From positions 26,208-90,207 of the forward strand of contig DATIXX010000045.1 in the NCBI GenBank assembly GCA_035518095.1: a stretch of DNA of 64,000 bases, read 5' to 3'. The translations under genes were made by a program, and so were the position numbers. This document shows, piece after piece, positions 36,309-47,209 of this stretch (the first letter of the stretch is position 1; each line of letters opens with the position of its first letter). The notes under the pieces were generated by a model, which saw only the letters and a list, made by a program, of their open reading frames with translations, was not told the origin of the DNA and ran no database searches. Origin of the DNA: Burkholderiales bacterium. Lineage in GTDB: Bacteria; Pseudomonadota; Gammaproteobacteria; Burkholderiales; JAHFRG01.

Positions 36309-37766
36309 CTAAAGCGTCCCGCCTACCGTCAATCCGTCTATACGCAACGTCGGCTGTCCGACTCCCACGGGTACGCTTTGCCCTTCCTTGCCACAAGTGC
36401 CGACTCCGGGGTCAAGCGACATATCGTTACCGATCATCGAAACACGCGTCAACACGTCCGGGCCGTTCCCGATCAGGGTTGCGCCTTTGACCGGATAGCC
36501 AATCTTACCGCCCTCGATAATGTACGCTTCCGCCGCGGAAAACACGAATTTTCCGCTTACAATGTCCACTTGCCCGCCGGCGAAATTTACCGCATACAAC
36601 CCATGCTTGACCGACCTTATGATTTCCTCCGGATGTTTATCACCGTTTAGCATATAGGTATTGGTCATTCGCGGCATGGGAACGTGGGCATAAGACTCCC
36701 GCCTCCCGTTGCCGGTAACCGGGACCCCCATTAGACGCGCATTTAGAGAATCCTGCATGTAACCCCTGAGCACACCGTTTTCGATCAACACCGTTTGCTG
36801 CGTGGGATTACCTTCATCATCCATATTGAGAGAACCACGGCGGTGCATTATGGTGCCATCATCAACCACGGTTACGCCGTGCGCGGCAACGCGTTCGCCA
36901 ACGCGGCCGCTGAAAGCAGAACTGCCCTTGCGGTTGAAGTCGCCTTCCAAGCCGTGGCCGACCGCTTCGTGGAGCAGTATGCCGGGCCAGCCGGGGCCCA
37001 AGACCACGGTCATGGTGCCGGCCGGAGCGGGCTTTGCTTCCAGATTCGCCACCGCCTGATGCACCGCCTGTTCAGCGTAGCGCTGCAGAATTTCATCACT
37101 GAAATAACCATAATCGAAACGCCCGCCCCCACCGGATACACCCTGTTCTCGGCGGCCGTTTTCTTCGACAATTACCTGCAACGACAGGCGGACCAGGGGG
37201 CGTACGTCGGCGTTTAGTAAACCGTCGCTTCTTGCCACCAGCACCACTTCATACTCTCCGGCGAGATGCGCCATAACCTGCGTCACGCGGCGGTCCAACT
37301 TGCGCGCGTATCGCTCCAGTTTTTCCAACAGCGCAACCTTGCTCGCGTCGGGAATGCCGGCATGCGGGTCGCAGGGAAGGTAAAGCTCGCGCCGCATTCC
37401 GTGCTTTACAACTCGCGTCTTGGCTTCACTTCCTTGGCGGGCGATTGCCCGTGTAGCTTGCGCAGCGGTTTCCAGCGCCGCCAAGCTGATATCGTCCGAA
37501 TACGCGAAGGCAGTCTTGTCGTGCGACACAGCGCGCACACCCACGCCCTGGTCGATGTTGAAGCTTCCGGATTTTACAATGCTTTCTTCAAGACTCCAGG
37601 ACTCGCTGCGCGTGATCTGAAAATATAAATCGGCGTAATCGATACGGTGCGAAAGCATGGTCCCAAACACGCGCTGCAGCTCGCTGCTGTCCAGCCCGTA
37701 AGGCGTAAGCAGGCAAAGGTTTGCAGTTTCAATCGGCGTTTTGGCTAGCTGCATTGTTGCTGGCAT
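36309..37766 (-). CDS. tldD: metalloprotease TldD
   Basis: 485 residues, typical length. The zinc motif HEAVGH lies in the central [20 protein letters not shown], and C-terminal [13 protein letters not shown] matches. TldD works with TldE/PmbA as a cytoplasmic protease that trims peptides such as microcin precursors and CcdA. pmbA is not in the window. It follows the nitrilase gene by 17 bases and precedes the cyclase-domain gene by 29. Confidence 0.96.
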   Translation of the reverse strand: MPATMQLAKTPIETANLCLLTPYGLDSSELQRVFGTMLSHRIDYADLYFQITRSESWSLEESIVKSGSFNIDQGVGVRAVSHDKTAFAYSDDISLAALETAAQATRAIARQGSEAKTRVVKHGMRRELYLPCDPHAGIPDASKVALLEKLERYARKLDRRVTQVMAHLAGEYEVVLVARSDGLLNADVRPLVRLSLQVIVEENGRREQGVSGGGGRFDYGYFSDEILQRYAEQAVHQAVANLEAKPAPAGTMTVVLGPGWPGILLHEAVGHGLEGDFNRKGSSAFSGRVGERVAAHGVTVVDDGTIMHRRGSLNMDDEGNPTQQTVLIENGVLRGYMQDSLNARLMGVPVTGNGRRESYAHVPMPRMTNTYMLNGDKHPEEIIRSVKHGLYAVNFAGGQVDIVSGKFVFSAAEAYIIEGGKIGYPVKGATLIGNGPDVLTRVSMIGNDMSLDPGVGTCGKEGQSVPVGVGQPTLRIDGLTVGGTL

Positions 37767-37783
37767 GTTTTTCTCGATCTCAA

Positions 37784-38614
37784 TTAAATTCGATGCAGAG
37801 TGCGGTGAGTCAATGACGGGAGGCTATTTCTTAGGCTTGCCTGATAAAGCGGATTCACGCCGGCTATCACCACACCCGAACCGCGCGGCAGGCGGTCCAA
37901 AATGACTCCCCACGGATCGACGATCATGCTGTTGCCGTGCGTCTCGCGCCCGCTGACATGATAGCCGCCCTGCGCCGGCGCCAGAACATAAGCGAGATTT
38001 TCGATGGCGCGCGCGCGTATCAGTGTTTCCCAATGTACTTTGCCGGTAGTTTCCGTGAACGCGGAAGGTACCAAGATGATATCGACATCTTTCATCGCCC
38101 GGTAGAGTTCAGGGAAACGCAAATCGTAGCACACGGAAAGCCCGAGGCGGCCAAAAGGCGAATTTGCCACCACGACTTCAGTGCCCGGTTCAATAGTGGA
38201 TTCTTCGTGATAATGCTCGTTGCCGAGGTCCAGGCCGAACAGGTGTATTTTGTCGTAACGCGCTACCAGTTCGCCTTCAGCGTCGTAAAGCAGGCAGCTG
38301 TTACGAACCTTGCCGGGCACAGAGGCTGCCAGCGGCACCGAGCCTCCGACCAGCCATATTTTATGTTTTTTGGCAGTATTGCTTAAGAATCGCTGAATCG
38401 GCCCTTGGCCCTCGGATTCGCGTAAAGCAACCTTGTCACGGTCTTTCATGCCCATAATTGCGAAATATTCCGGCAAAGCCACGAGCTTTGCCCCCTGTTC
38501 TGCGGCCATGGCGACCAGCCGTCCGGCTTCGTTCAGGTTGCCCTCCACATTGGGACCCGAAGCCATCTGAATCGCGGCCACGCGAAATACGCCGGGTTGC
38601 ACGCTGGCGTTCAT
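37784..38614 (-). CDS. carbon-nitrogen hydrolase (Nit1/Nit2 type, probable deaminated-glutathione amidase)
   Basis: 276 residues from ATG 38614 ([17 protein letters not shown]). The catalytic triad is in place: Glu in LPEYFA, Lys in YDKIHLFG, Cys in [12 protein letters not shown]. Of the nitrilase superfamily branches it is most like Nit1/Nit2, which repair deaminated glutathione. It sits between yhdP and tldD, a common order in Betaproteobacteria. Confidence 0.9.
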   Translation of the reverse strand: MNASVQPGVFRVAAIQMASGPNVEGNLNEAGRLVAMAAEQGAKLVALPEYFAIMGMKDRDKVALRESEGQGPIQRFLSNTAKKHKIWLVGGSVPLAASVPGKVRNSCLLYDAEGELVARYDKIHLFGLDLGNEHYHEESTIEPGTEVVVANSPFGRLGLSVCYDLRFPELYRAMKDVDIILVPSAFTETTGKVHWETLIRARAIENLAYVLAPAQGGYHVSGRETHGNSMIVDPWGVILDRLPRGSGVVIAGVNPLYQASLRNSLPSLTHRTLHRI

Positions 38615-38714
38615 GGAATGTGTTCTGTGATCCACTGGATAATCGCTAATTGTTATAGGCACCGCGTCGATTGCCCACCGGACGGGTGCTGACTCAATTC
38701 CGATGCGCACCCGA

Positions 38715-41700
38715 TCAAGGGTTCCGCCATAAATCCTTTTGCGGCGACGGGGCTGAAGACGTCAGATTCGTCACCACCGGTTTAGACCACGTGCCCGTAA
38801 TATTGTATTCATACGTAATCAGATGTCCAAGCGGATCCTTGAACGCCTTCTGCACCAGGAACGCGGTGGCGCCGATAATGGGATTAGCGATAAGAAGCCC
38901 TGCCAGCGCGAGACTGTCGGCGTAACTTGGCGTCATTTCCATATTGAGCTGTTGCGTTTCTTCGACGATATTAACTTGACCAGCCATTTTTATTTCCGCT
39001 AGCGGGCCGCTGATGGTCAATTTATCGGTGGCGATTACGCCATTTTTAAGGACAAGGTTGGATTCAATGTCATCAAACGAAAAGCCCTTGCTGAACATAT
39101 CGTGAAAATCGAGTGTTGCGCGCCGCGGCAGCGCCTGCAGGCTCAGAATGCCGAGCAGATTGGCGGCTATGCCCGGCTGGAGCTCCGTGAACTGTCCCTT
39201 TTCGGCTTTTAGCTGCAAATTTCCCGACAGCGTCGGATAATCGATGCTCTGCGGGCCACCGTTCCAGGACAAGGCGCCAACCAGTGTAGCTTTCCCACCC
39301 TTGATCCCCGGAGGAAGCTTGAGCCGCGCTAACAAATTGCCGATATCGGTAACATCCAGCTTGACCTTGACCTGCGTCTGCGGTTCCGAAATCCACGCAC
39401 GCCAAACACCATTCGCGACGAACACGAAATCCGGATTGCTCAGACGCAAATCCTCGATGGTCCAGTCCTGCCCCTGCGGTACCGCTTGCAACGCCAGCTC
39501 GCCGAGCGCTTTGTCGCCAAGCACAAAATCCTTGGACGACACATCGAGTGCAGGGTAATTTTTTTGAGGCGCTTTCTGGGCCGGTTGTTCCTTTTTTTCA
39601 GGCGGCGCGCTGGGAATGTTCAAATTGGTCAAGTGTGCAATCAGCTTACCTTTTCCCTGCGGCTGCCAAATCACCTTGCCGTTGATTTCCTTGCCGGTCA
39701 ACGTGGATTCCCAATTTCCATCCTGTGCCTTGGCATCCACATGGAAATCATGAAAACGTCTGTTAAAAGCGTCCAGCGTGTCAAATTTCACATCTATTGC
39801 GGCAAGGTCAATGTGACCGGTCGAAGGTAACTGATCGAACAAGTCGCTCCATTTGTCGAGATCGAAATTCTTCAGGACGCCACTCACCCAGATCCCGCTT
39901 TTGTCTGGAGCGCCTGCAGCCGCGCCAAATACAACAACGCCGCGATCAATACTCCTGTGCTCCCGCTCTTTGCGTAGGGCCAATTGCATGGACGCTATCT
40001 TGCCATAGCTGAGCAAAATCTGTTCCTGAGTTCCGCCGGGCACTTGCCTCTCAAAACGCACCGGGATCGAGGTGTCTGCGGCTTTGTCGAGCGGCGCAGG
40101 CAGCTCGGATGTAACGCCTTGCAGATTACTTTCCAGTACGAAGTCCGTAAGCTTATCGGTAACATCAACGTTTCCTCGCCAATCGGCCGAACCATGCAGG
40201 AACTTCGCCCAGGAAGTGAATTTTGCGGCGGCGTCGGCATTTGCCTTACCCTGGGCAGAAATATGTACATCAGCGCCCTGAGTCGCAATATCAATTCGCA
40301 CCGGGCCGTTGAGGATTTGCGCTTGCAAGTTTTGCGCATCCCAGCTCGATCCGGAAAAATGCAGCATGCCTGTGAGCTGCTCGATAGGCGGCAAATCGGG
40401 ATCAAACGACAGCTGCGTACCATTAAAATGGAAAATCCCCGCGTATGTGTTTTCCAACTGCTTGTTCAGGGGAACACTTAATTTTATCTCGAGTTTGACG
40501 ATACCCTCTGAATGTACGCCTTCAACAAAATTACGGACCTTCGGATACGTTGAATAGCGCTCGAGAAACCTTAGATATTTTTCGTTAGGAGCCTCGGTCT
40601 CGCCGTCGACCTGCACTACGGCATTATCGGCATTGACGTCTGGAATAACGGCATCAAGTTTGGTGACCTTGGCGCCCCAAATGTCGGCTTGGTTTGAACG
40701 GACTTCCAGCCGCGCGCCGTTAAACTGCAAATCGCCATTGACGCTTTCCAGTCTTGGCCAGTCTGGAGAATACCGCAGCCCCACTCCATTCAACTTCCCC
40801 GTAACTTGCAGCAGCCCCTTGCTTTTGTCAGCGAAGGGAAAATCAGCTAGATCACCTTTGACGCGCAGGCGCACATCGCTTAACGCGCCACTGACCGAGG
40901 CGTCAGCCAGCCAGGCTCGCAAATCCTTGCTGGCCACGCGGGGTAGATAGCGAATTAGGCTCGACCCTTGCATGCGGCTCAAGCTAGCGCTTAAATCCAC
41001 TGAGCCCGGCCCGCGACTTGCCCAAATGTAGCTCCCTTGGGTGTTTCCGCTTAACTCCGAACTGGAGAAAACCGCTTGAGCCAGGTTGAACTGCGCTTGA
41101 CCCGCCCGTACGGTCCAGCCAAGCCCGACTGTCAAACTGTCAAATTTAAGCGCTTCCTCGAACAGCGTTGGCAGTATCACCCTGGCATTTTTCGCGTTCA
41201 GTGTTATCTGCCCGCCTTGTTCATTGCCGTCTACGGCTCCACTGATCCCGCTAAAGCCCGGCCATTGTTCGCGGGGATTCAACGCAAGATTCACAAAGCG
41301 ACCCTTGACGCTATAGTGCTTTGGTATCGGCAGATCACCGCTCCATTTCAGCGCCAGATCATAAACGCTGCCCCTCGGGGAAAAATTGACAAGCTGCTGA
41401 CGCAGGTCTTGCGGCAGCGGCAAACGGTCGGCAAGCACGGCCAGCGGCAGAAGATCAAACGCGTTTGCGTCGATTTCGCCGCGAAAAGGCTGCTGATCGC
41501 GCTTGGGATAGAGGCGTACAGTGAAATCCGCCGGTTGCAGCGAGATTCCGCCCTCGGTCGCCAAGCTTAGGTATGTGCCGGACAATTCAAAACCGCCGTC
41601 CAAGATTTTCCAACCCAGTCGGCCGCGCAATTCGGTCAAGTTCATTTCCGGGAGATCGGAGCGAAGCCGCGTTTTGACCTTGCTCAGGTACACATCGGCA

Positions 41701-42548
41701 GTCGCTTGCTGGATATGTGCGTCTTTCAAAGTCAGCGATAGATTCAGTGCACCCGTGCCGCTCTGCATTTCGATCGGATACGGTATCCAGGTGCGCCACG
41801 CTGCGATATCCGCATAATCGAATTTTGCGAACATCGTGCCCTGCCACTTAGCCAAATCACCCGGCTCCAGACCGCTACCGGTAAAGTCGCCCTTGACCTC
41901 GAGCGGCGCGGCAAGATTTGGCGGGGGGGTCGCGTGCAGAATAAAGTGATGATGAAACCAACCGTTGTCAATTTGCAGCGTGACGCTTTTCAATACCAGC
42001 TGTGGGGCGGCAAGTTTCTCGTCTTCCCAAAGAATCGTAGCGTTGTCAACGATAAGGTGCCGTTGCTTCAACAGCCAATCAGCAAATCCTGTTCCCGTGT
42101 TCTGCTGGCTGAGTTCCACTCCCGCCACATAGATTATGCCTCGCGAATCGCGCAGGATACTTAGATTTGGCTGTTCAATTTCCAGTAGATGCAGGCGTAC
42201 CTCGCCGGTGGTCAGTGAACGCCAGGATAGAGTGGCCGAGACGCGGCTCAGAACCAGGGCCGGGCGCCCTGCCCGGTCAAAGACCACAACGTTGTCAAGC
42301 GCAAGAAACGGACGAATCCCTTCCCAGTCCGCGGTAATTTTACCGATCGTGATACGCTGCCCAACAGCGCCGCTTACCGCCTGCGCAATGTTTTCGCGGT
42401 AGTATTCGATATTCGGCAAAAACCAGTAGCGCAGCGCCAGCACAGTACCACCAACGATAATTACCGCCAGCAAACCGCAAGCAATGAAAAACTTTGTCAG
42501 CCAGCTACGTTTCCGGCCACTGTTATTTAAATGTTGGTCGTCTGTCAT
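38715..42548 (-). CDS. yhdP: YhdP family AsmA-like envelope protein
   Basis: 1277 residues from ATG 42548 (MTDDQHLNNSGRKR). One N-terminal TM helix near 20-40 is followed by a very long beta-rich periplasmic body, and the DUF3971 and AsmA-type C-terminal regions recognisable from the YhdP/TIGR02099 family. In E. coli YhdP forms a bridge between inner and outer membranes for phospholipid transport. It heads the minus-strand run yhdP-nit-tldD-cyclase-lipoprotein, with 100 bases before the nitrilase start. Confidence 0.92.
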   Translation of the reverse strand: MTDDQHLNNSGRKRSWLTKFFIACGLLAVIIVGGTVLALRYWFLPNIEYYRENIAQAVSGAVGQRITIGKITADWEGIRPFLALDNVVVFDRAGRPALVLSRVSATLSWRSLTTGEVRLHLLEIEQPNLSILRDSRGIIYVAGVELSQQNTGTGFADWLLKQRHLIVDNATILWEDEKLAAPQLVLKSVTLQIDNGWFHHHFILHATPPPNLAAPLEVKGDFTGSGLEPGDLAKWQGTMFAKFDYADIAAWRTWIPYPIEMQSGTGALNLSLTLKDAHIQQATADVYLSKVKTRLRSDLPEMNLTELRGRLGWKILDGGFELSGTYLSLATEGGISLQPADFTVRLYPKRDQQPFRGEIDANAFDLLPLAVLADRLPLPQDLRQQLVNFSPRGSVYDLALKWSGDLPIPKHYSVKGRFVNLALNPREQWPGFSGISGAVDGNEQGGQITLNAKNARVILPTLFEEALKFDSLTVGLGWTVRAGQAQFNLAQAVFSSSELSGNTQGSYIWASRGPGSVDLSASLSRMQGSSLIRYLPRVASKDLRAWLADASVSGALSDVRLRVKGDLADFPFADKSKGLLQVTGKLNGVGLRYSPDWPRLESVNGDLQFNGARLEVRSNQADIWGAKVTKLDAVIPDVNADNAVVQVDGETEAPNEKYLRFLERYSTYPKVRNFVEGVHSEGIVKLEIKLSVPLNKQLENTYAGIFHFNGTQLSFDPDLPPIEQLTGMLHFSGSSWDAQNLQAQILNGPVRIDIATQGADVHISAQGKANADAAAKFTSWAKFLHGSADWRGNVDVTDKLTDFVLESNLQGVTSELPAPLDKAADTSIPVRFERQVPGGTQEQILLSYGKIASMQLALRKEREHRSIDRGVVVFGAAAGAPDKSGIWVSGVLKNFDLDKWSDLFDQLPSTGHIDLAAIDVKFDTLDAFNRRFHDFHVDAKAQDGNWESTLTGKEINGKVIWQPQGKGKLIAHLTNLNIPSAPPEKKEQPAQKAPQKNYPALDVSSKDFVLGDKALGELALQAVPQGQDWTIEDLRLSNPDFVFVANGVWRAWISEPQTQVKVKLDVTDIGNLLARLKLPPGIKGGKATLVGALSWNGGPQSIDYPTLSGNLQLKAEKGQFTELQPGIAANLLGILSLQALPRRATLDFHDMFSKGFSFDDIESNLVLKNGVIATDKLTISGPLAEIKMAGQVNIVEETQQLNMEMTPSYADSLALAGLLIANPIIGATAFLVQKAFKDPLGHLITYEYNITGTWSKPVVTNLTSSAPSPQKDLWRNP

Positions 42549-43076
42549 CGTAACCTTTGGTCGGCGCGCGCAAAACCTGCATCCATGGCATCCGCGCACG
42601 CGACGGCACCGATATTAGTACTGGACTTAAACTTAAACCGTGCCGATCGTTCGACGGGAAAAGGCGGGATGTAACACCCAGTCGCCCCGTTGCGTGGTCC
42701 GGACACGGTCCCGCGTAGCGTTGCTTGCGCTGGAACGCAAAGATCATCGAAAACCAGCCCTTCTTGCGCACGCTGTTTCTCGTTTATGCAAGCAAACGCG
42801 CCACCCAGTCGTGACAGCCTTGATCCCGGTATGCTAAATCCTGACACGCGCGCTAGCAGCCTTACTTGTCGTCCCATATCAGGGGTATGCCGTCTTGTCG
42901 CGCCCGGCGGTCATCGCTTTTTGGCCAGCAGAACATCAAGCGGGTATTGTTGAGATAGGTTCTAGACAATAAAATGTCAAGTCGGTTGCAATAGTCAGCG
43001 TAATCTGTTTGCGACCGCGCCAAGTTTTATCAGCGAATCACTCGGCAGAAATCCGCATTGTAACGCGATTCTCAGC
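42549..43076. other. 528-base divergent intergenic region, yhdP / glnE
   Basis: No credible gene is seen. It holds the probable glnE promoter near 42947-42975. The yhdP-proximal 200 bases are GC-rich and featureless to my reading. Confidence 0.4.
42947..42975 (+). promoter_or_regulatory. probable promoter of glnE
   Basis: TTGTTG (42947-42952), a 17-base spacer and TAAAAT (42970-42975; 5 of 6 to the -10 consensus). It lies about 100 bases before the glnE start. Confidence 0.45.
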
Positions 43077-45773
43077 ATGGATATACCGGGAAAGCCTAAA
43101 TCCGCCTTGCTAAAGAGAGATGAACAGGCAGCGGAGCGCGCCCTGGAATTCAGCCGTTATGCAAAGCGGGTGTTGCTTCGCAAGCCGGAGCTCAAGGAGC
43201 CGCTGCTCAAAAACCTGCATGCACCTTTAACGGTTCAGCAGATACGTGCCTGGCTGTCCCCGCCGCGCGATGAAGCCGAGCTTTACCGCCTGCTGCGCGA
43301 TTTGCGCGCCGGGGTCATGCTGCATCTCATCGCGCGCGACCTGTGCGGCATGGCCGATCTCGGTGAAGTCATGCGTACCACATCTACGCTCGCCGAAGAA
43401 GCGCTCAACTTCGCCGTTACGCACCTCAACGCGTGGATGCGGCAAGATTACGGCGTTCCAACGGGCTCAGAAACTGGCGAAGCGCAGGAGCTGCTGGTTA
43501 TCGGCATGGGGAAACTCGGAGGCCGGGAACTCAACGTTTCATCCGACGTCGATCTGGTTTTCGCATATCCGGAAGAAGGTGCAACCGGCGGCCGGCATTC
43601 GATAAGCAATTATGAGTATTTTGACAGGCTCTGCCGCAAGCTGATTGCCGCGATCAGCGCGATGACCGAAAGCGGCCATGTATTCCGCGTGGACACTCGG
43701 CTGCGCCCGTACGGGGAAAGCGGCCCACTCGCCGTGAGCTTTGCCATGCTCGAAAATTATTTCATTACCCAGGGCCGTGTCTGGGAGCGTTATGCCTGGA
43801 TCAAGGCGCGAGTCGTATGCGGCAACCGCATCGACGATCTGATGCAACTCGTGCTCCCTTTTGTATATCGCAAATACCTCGATTTTGCCACCCTGGATTC
43901 GATGCGAAGTTTGCATGCGCAGGTGCGTCAAGAGGTCCAGCGGCGCGACATGAGCGAGAACATCAAGCTCGGGCCGGGCGGTATACGCGAGATCGAATTC
44001 ATTGCACAGGTATTCCAACTGATCCGGGGGGGCCGCGATGGTGCGCTGCGTGTGCGCCCGACGCTCGAAGTATTGCAAAAGCTTGCCGCTCTAAATTTGC
44101 TTAGCCAGCAGGCCGCCGGCGAGTTGCATGGCGCATATGTGTTCTTGCGCAACCTGGAGCATCGGCTGCAATATCTTGATGATGATCAAACCCAGTCTCT
44201 GCCCAAAAATACGCAGGATCGGGAGATGATTGCCAAAGCCATGGGTTTTGACGGCTTTGAAACGTTTCTGCAACAGTTGAATGCGCACCGCGCCAGAGTC
44301 AGTGTGCATTTCGAGCAAGTGCTCGCCGCGCCGCAAATCAAATCTCATCCATTGCTCGCATTATGGCAAGGAAACTCCACGGACGATGAGGCAGCCAAGG
44401 AACTCAGCGGACTGGGGTATCGCAATCCGCAGCAGATTGTTCTACATCTGAAAAATATCAGATGCAGCGGCCGCTACCGGCAGATGCCCGCCTCAACCCA
44501 ATCGCGTCTGGATGCCCTGATGCCGGCGCTGATAGAGGCCGCGGCTCCATTTGGCGACGCTGCGCTGGAACGTCTCCTGTTGCTGGCAGAAAGTGTCGGG
44601 CGCCGCGAATCGTACTTGGCGCTGTTGCTGGAATATCCGCAAGCGCTGCAAACACTGGCCAAACTCTGCGGTGCGAGTTCTTGGGCCGCGCAATATCTAA
44701 CGCTCCATCCGCTGGTGCTTGATGAGCTTCTGGATCCGCGCACACTTTACTCTCCCCCAGACTGGCCGCGCCTGCAGTCTGCGCTAAGCGCCCAATTGCT
44801 GGATACGGATGTCGAGCAGCAGATGGATATCTTGCGGCAGTTTCAACATGCGCAGGTATTCCGTCTCGTGGCGCAAGACCTGGCGGGATTATTGGCGCTG
44901 GAAAGGTTGAGCGATCATTTGAGCGATCTCGCCGAGCTGATTCTTAAATGGGTGTTGCGCTTATGCTGGGACGGATTGCGCCACAAGCATCGGGACGAAT
45001 CGCGCTTTGCAATAATCGGCTACGGCAAGCTGGGCGGCAGGGAACTCGGCTATGCTTCCGATCTGGACCTGGTTTTCCTGTACGACGACGACCATCCTGA
45101 AGCCCAGGCAGTGTACGCCAGGCTGGCGCAACGCATCAACACCTGGCTTACCAGCTATACCACTGCGGGGATCCTTTACCAAACCGACTTGCGGCTTCGC
45201 CCGGACGGCGCCGGGGGGCTGCTGGTAAGCGAAATCACCGCCTTCGGTGAGTATCAACGTCTGCGCGCCTGGGCGTGGGAACATCAAGCACTGACCCGCG
45301 GGCGTTTCGTCGCGGGAAATGATCAAGTCGGAAACCGCTTTGAGGCAATCCGCAAAGAAGTCCTCTGTGCAAAGCGCGATCTCATAAACCTGCGCGGCGA
45401 AATTCTGAATATGCGCGGCAAAATAATGAATGCTCATCCAAATGCGAGCGGCCTGTTTGACCTAAAGCATGACCGCGGAGGAATTATCGATGTGGAATTC
45501 ATAGTGCAATATTTTGTTTTGGGATACGCGCACCTGCATCCGGTTCTGACAGGAAATATCGGCAATCTGGCGTTACTGAAACTCGCAGCAGACCTCAAAT
45601 TGCTTCCTGGCGATCTTGCGGAACGCGCGCGAACCGGCTACCGTGACTTGCGGCGCCTGCAGCATGGCCTGCAATTGAATAATGAAAAATACCCGCGGGT
45701 GGAGGCCTCAGTGGTCAAAAACCAGCGCGCAGCAATACTCGAGCTCTGGGAATGGGTGTTTAACCGCGAGTAA
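43077..45773 (+). CDS. glnE: bifunctional glutamine synthetase adenylyltransferase/deadenylase
   Basis: 898 residues with two nucleotidyltransferase domains, each bearing the GlnE signature: GMGKLGGRELNVSSDVDLVF near residue 145 and GYGKLGGRELGYASDLDLVF near 645. The N-terminal half removes AMP from glutamine synthetase and the C-terminal half adds it, under control of PII. Slightly shorter than the usual 920-950. Its TAA stop (45771-45773) abuts the stop of the convergent cyclase with no base between. Confidence 0.96.
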   Translation: MDIPGKPKSALLKRDEQAAERALEFSRYAKRVLLRKPELKEPLLKNLHAPLTVQQIRAWLSPPRDEAELYRLLRDLRAGVMLHLIARDLCGMADLGEVMRTTSTLAEEALNFAVTHLNAWMRQDYGVPTGSETGEAQELLVIGMGKLGGRELNVSSDVDLVFAYPEEGATGGRHSISNYEYFDRLCRKLIAAISAMTESGHVFRVDTRLRPYGESGPLAVSFAMLENYFITQGRVWERYAWIKARVVCGNRIDDLMQLVLPFVYRKYLDFATLDSMRSLHAQVRQEVQRRDMSENIKLGPGGIREIEFIAQVFQLIRGGRDGALRVRPTLEVLQKLAALNLLSQQAAGELHGAYVFLRNLEHRLQYLDDDQTQSLPKNTQDREMIAKAMGFDGFETFLQQLNAHRARVSVHFEQVLAAPQIKSHPLLALWQGNSTDDEAAKELSGLGYRNPQQIVLHLKNIRCSGRYRQMPASTQSRLDALMPALIEAAAPFGDAALERLLLLAESVGRRESYLALLLEYPQALQTLAKLCGASSWAAQYLTLHPLVLDELLDPRTLYSPPDWPRLQSALSAQLLDTDVEQQMDILRQFQHAQVFRLVAQDLAGLLALERLSDHLSDLAELILKWVLRLCWDGLRHKHRDESRFAIIGYGKLGGRELGYASDLDLVFLYDDDHPEAQAVYARLAQRINTWLTSYTTAGILYQTDLRLRPDGAGGLLVSEITAFGEYQRLRAWAWEHQALTRGRFVAGNDQVGNRFEAIRKEVLCAKRDLINLRGEILNMRGKIMNAHPNASGLFDLKHDRGGIIDVEFIVQYFVLGYAHLHPVLTGNIGNLALLKLAADLKLLPGDLAERARTGYRDLRRLQHGLQLNNEKYPRVEASVVKNQRAAILELWEWVFNRE

Positions 45774-47051
45774 TTATTTTCCGGAAAGCTGATAAATTGT
45801 AACTCTGCCTTTGCCTTTGAATTCTATAGCGTGCGGCTGTTCGAATGAGAAACGGCCGTTCAGCCGCCGGTAAGTTGTCTCGTCGACCTGAATTGTGCCT
45901 GCGACCGCTCCCGAGGTTATGCGGCTTGCGAGATTGACCGTCGGTCCCCACAGGTCATATAGCAGGCGCTTCTCGGTTTTGATCACCCCGGCCACCGCCG
46001 GACCGGTAGCGATACCGATGTGGATCTGCAGTTTTTGGTCGTTCAACGTAGGATGCCGCATTACCACCTCGCGCATGCCCAGCGCCATATTGGCAACCGC
46101 CTCAGCATAATCAACACGCTCCTTGCTGAGGCCCCCTGCCACCATATATGCATCACCGATGGTCTTGATTTTCTCAAGGCCCCATTCATCCGTCAGCTTG
46201 TCGAACTCTAAAAAAACATTGTCCAGCAGGCGCACCACGTGCCTGGGCGACATGCGTTCGGCAAGCCAGGTGAAGTCCACGAGATCGGCAAACATCACCG
46301 TGACATCCTCGTACCCATCAGCAATGGTTTTTTCGCCACTTTTCAGGCGCGAGGCTATGTGCTCTGGAAGAATTTTAAGCAGCAGCTGTTCCGATTTCTG
46401 GCGCTCTGACTCGATCAGCAGATTTTTTTCGTTAAGTTCCGCCTGAAAGATTTCCTTTTTTTGGACAAAGAAAAGGATCATTAAATAAACTATGATCGAA
46501 AGCATGAAGAAGTTAAGAACAAAAAACACTGAGATGGTTTTCATCGGAATGCCGGTGACCATCCCTTCGGCAAGATAAAAGTCAAAAAGACCCGAAACGG
46601 CAGTGAGCGCCAGATACGCCACGAACCAAGGGATTGACTCCCTAACCCCTTGGAATACCATCACCCCCATCGGTGCCAGCAGAGCCAGTAGCACTATGCC
46701 GCTGGAGTTGATGAAATTGCCCATGAGCCATTGGATGATGAATGGCACAAACATGAACAGCCCAAACTGAAAGGAGCGGAATAACGCAAAATTTTCAGTT
46801 TTCCAATAAATTATGAGCGTCAACAGCGAAAAGATAAGATACGCCACCGGGATCGGGTACGGAAAGTGCAGGCCCATAGCCCAATAAATCGTCGGCCAAA
46901 TCCACGCAGCCAAATTCATGATCAGGCAAAAAATCAGAAGCCATCTCTTGCGCCATTTCTCGTCTTCGGAATCAGACTCGCTGCCGAGCAATAGGCCCAG
47001 CCGTTCCAGAAAGCCGCCGGAATAACGCGTAGCCTGTGCCAGATCGGGCAT
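45774..47051 (-). CDS. membrane adenylate cyclase, class III
   Basis: 425 residues. Several hydrophobic helices (about six) fill residues 30-200, then a short coiled coil (KKEIFQAELNEKNLL) leads to a class III cyclase domain. All key residues are present: metal Asp in MFADLVDF and GDAY, purine-specifying Lys in KIKTIGD and Asp in LYDLWGPTVN, and Asn and Arg in VNLASR. The Lys-Asp pair points to ATP, so this is probably a real adenylate cyclase, perhaps sensing a membrane signal. A possible effector is the lone cNMP-binding protein at 32.5 kb. Confidence 0.92.
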   Translation of the reverse strand: MPDLAQATRYSGGFLERLGLLLGSESDSEDEKWRKRWLLIFCLIMNLAAWIWPTIYWAMGLHFPYPIPVAYLIFSLLTLIIYWKTENFALFRSFQFGLFMFVPFIIQWLMGNFINSSGIVLLALLAPMGVMVFQGVRESIPWFVAYLALTAVSGLFDFYLAEGMVTGIPMKTISVFFVLNFFMLSIIVYLMILFFVQKKEIFQAELNEKNLLIESERQKSEQLLLKILPEHIASRLKSGEKTIADGYEDVTVMFADLVDFTWLAERMSPRHVVRLLDNVFLEFDKLTDEWGLEKIKTIGDAYMVAGGLSKERVDYAEAVANMALGMREVVMRHPTLNDQKLQIHIGIATGPAVAGVIKTEKRLLYDLWGPTVNLASRITSGAVAGTIQVDETTYRRLNGRFSFEQPHAIEFKGKGRVTIYQLSGK

Positions 47052-47209
47052 GATGAGTTACTGTTGGGAGAAGGTAGTTAGCGGGCTCTAGGTTAATCTA
47101 TTGACAGGATACCGGTCAAGGTAAGTTCTCGCGTTCCTGGCTTGCGCCAATCTCATCGCTTGGCAAGAAATACGCTAGAATAGCGCCACTAATTTGTGGA
47201 GAGAATGCC

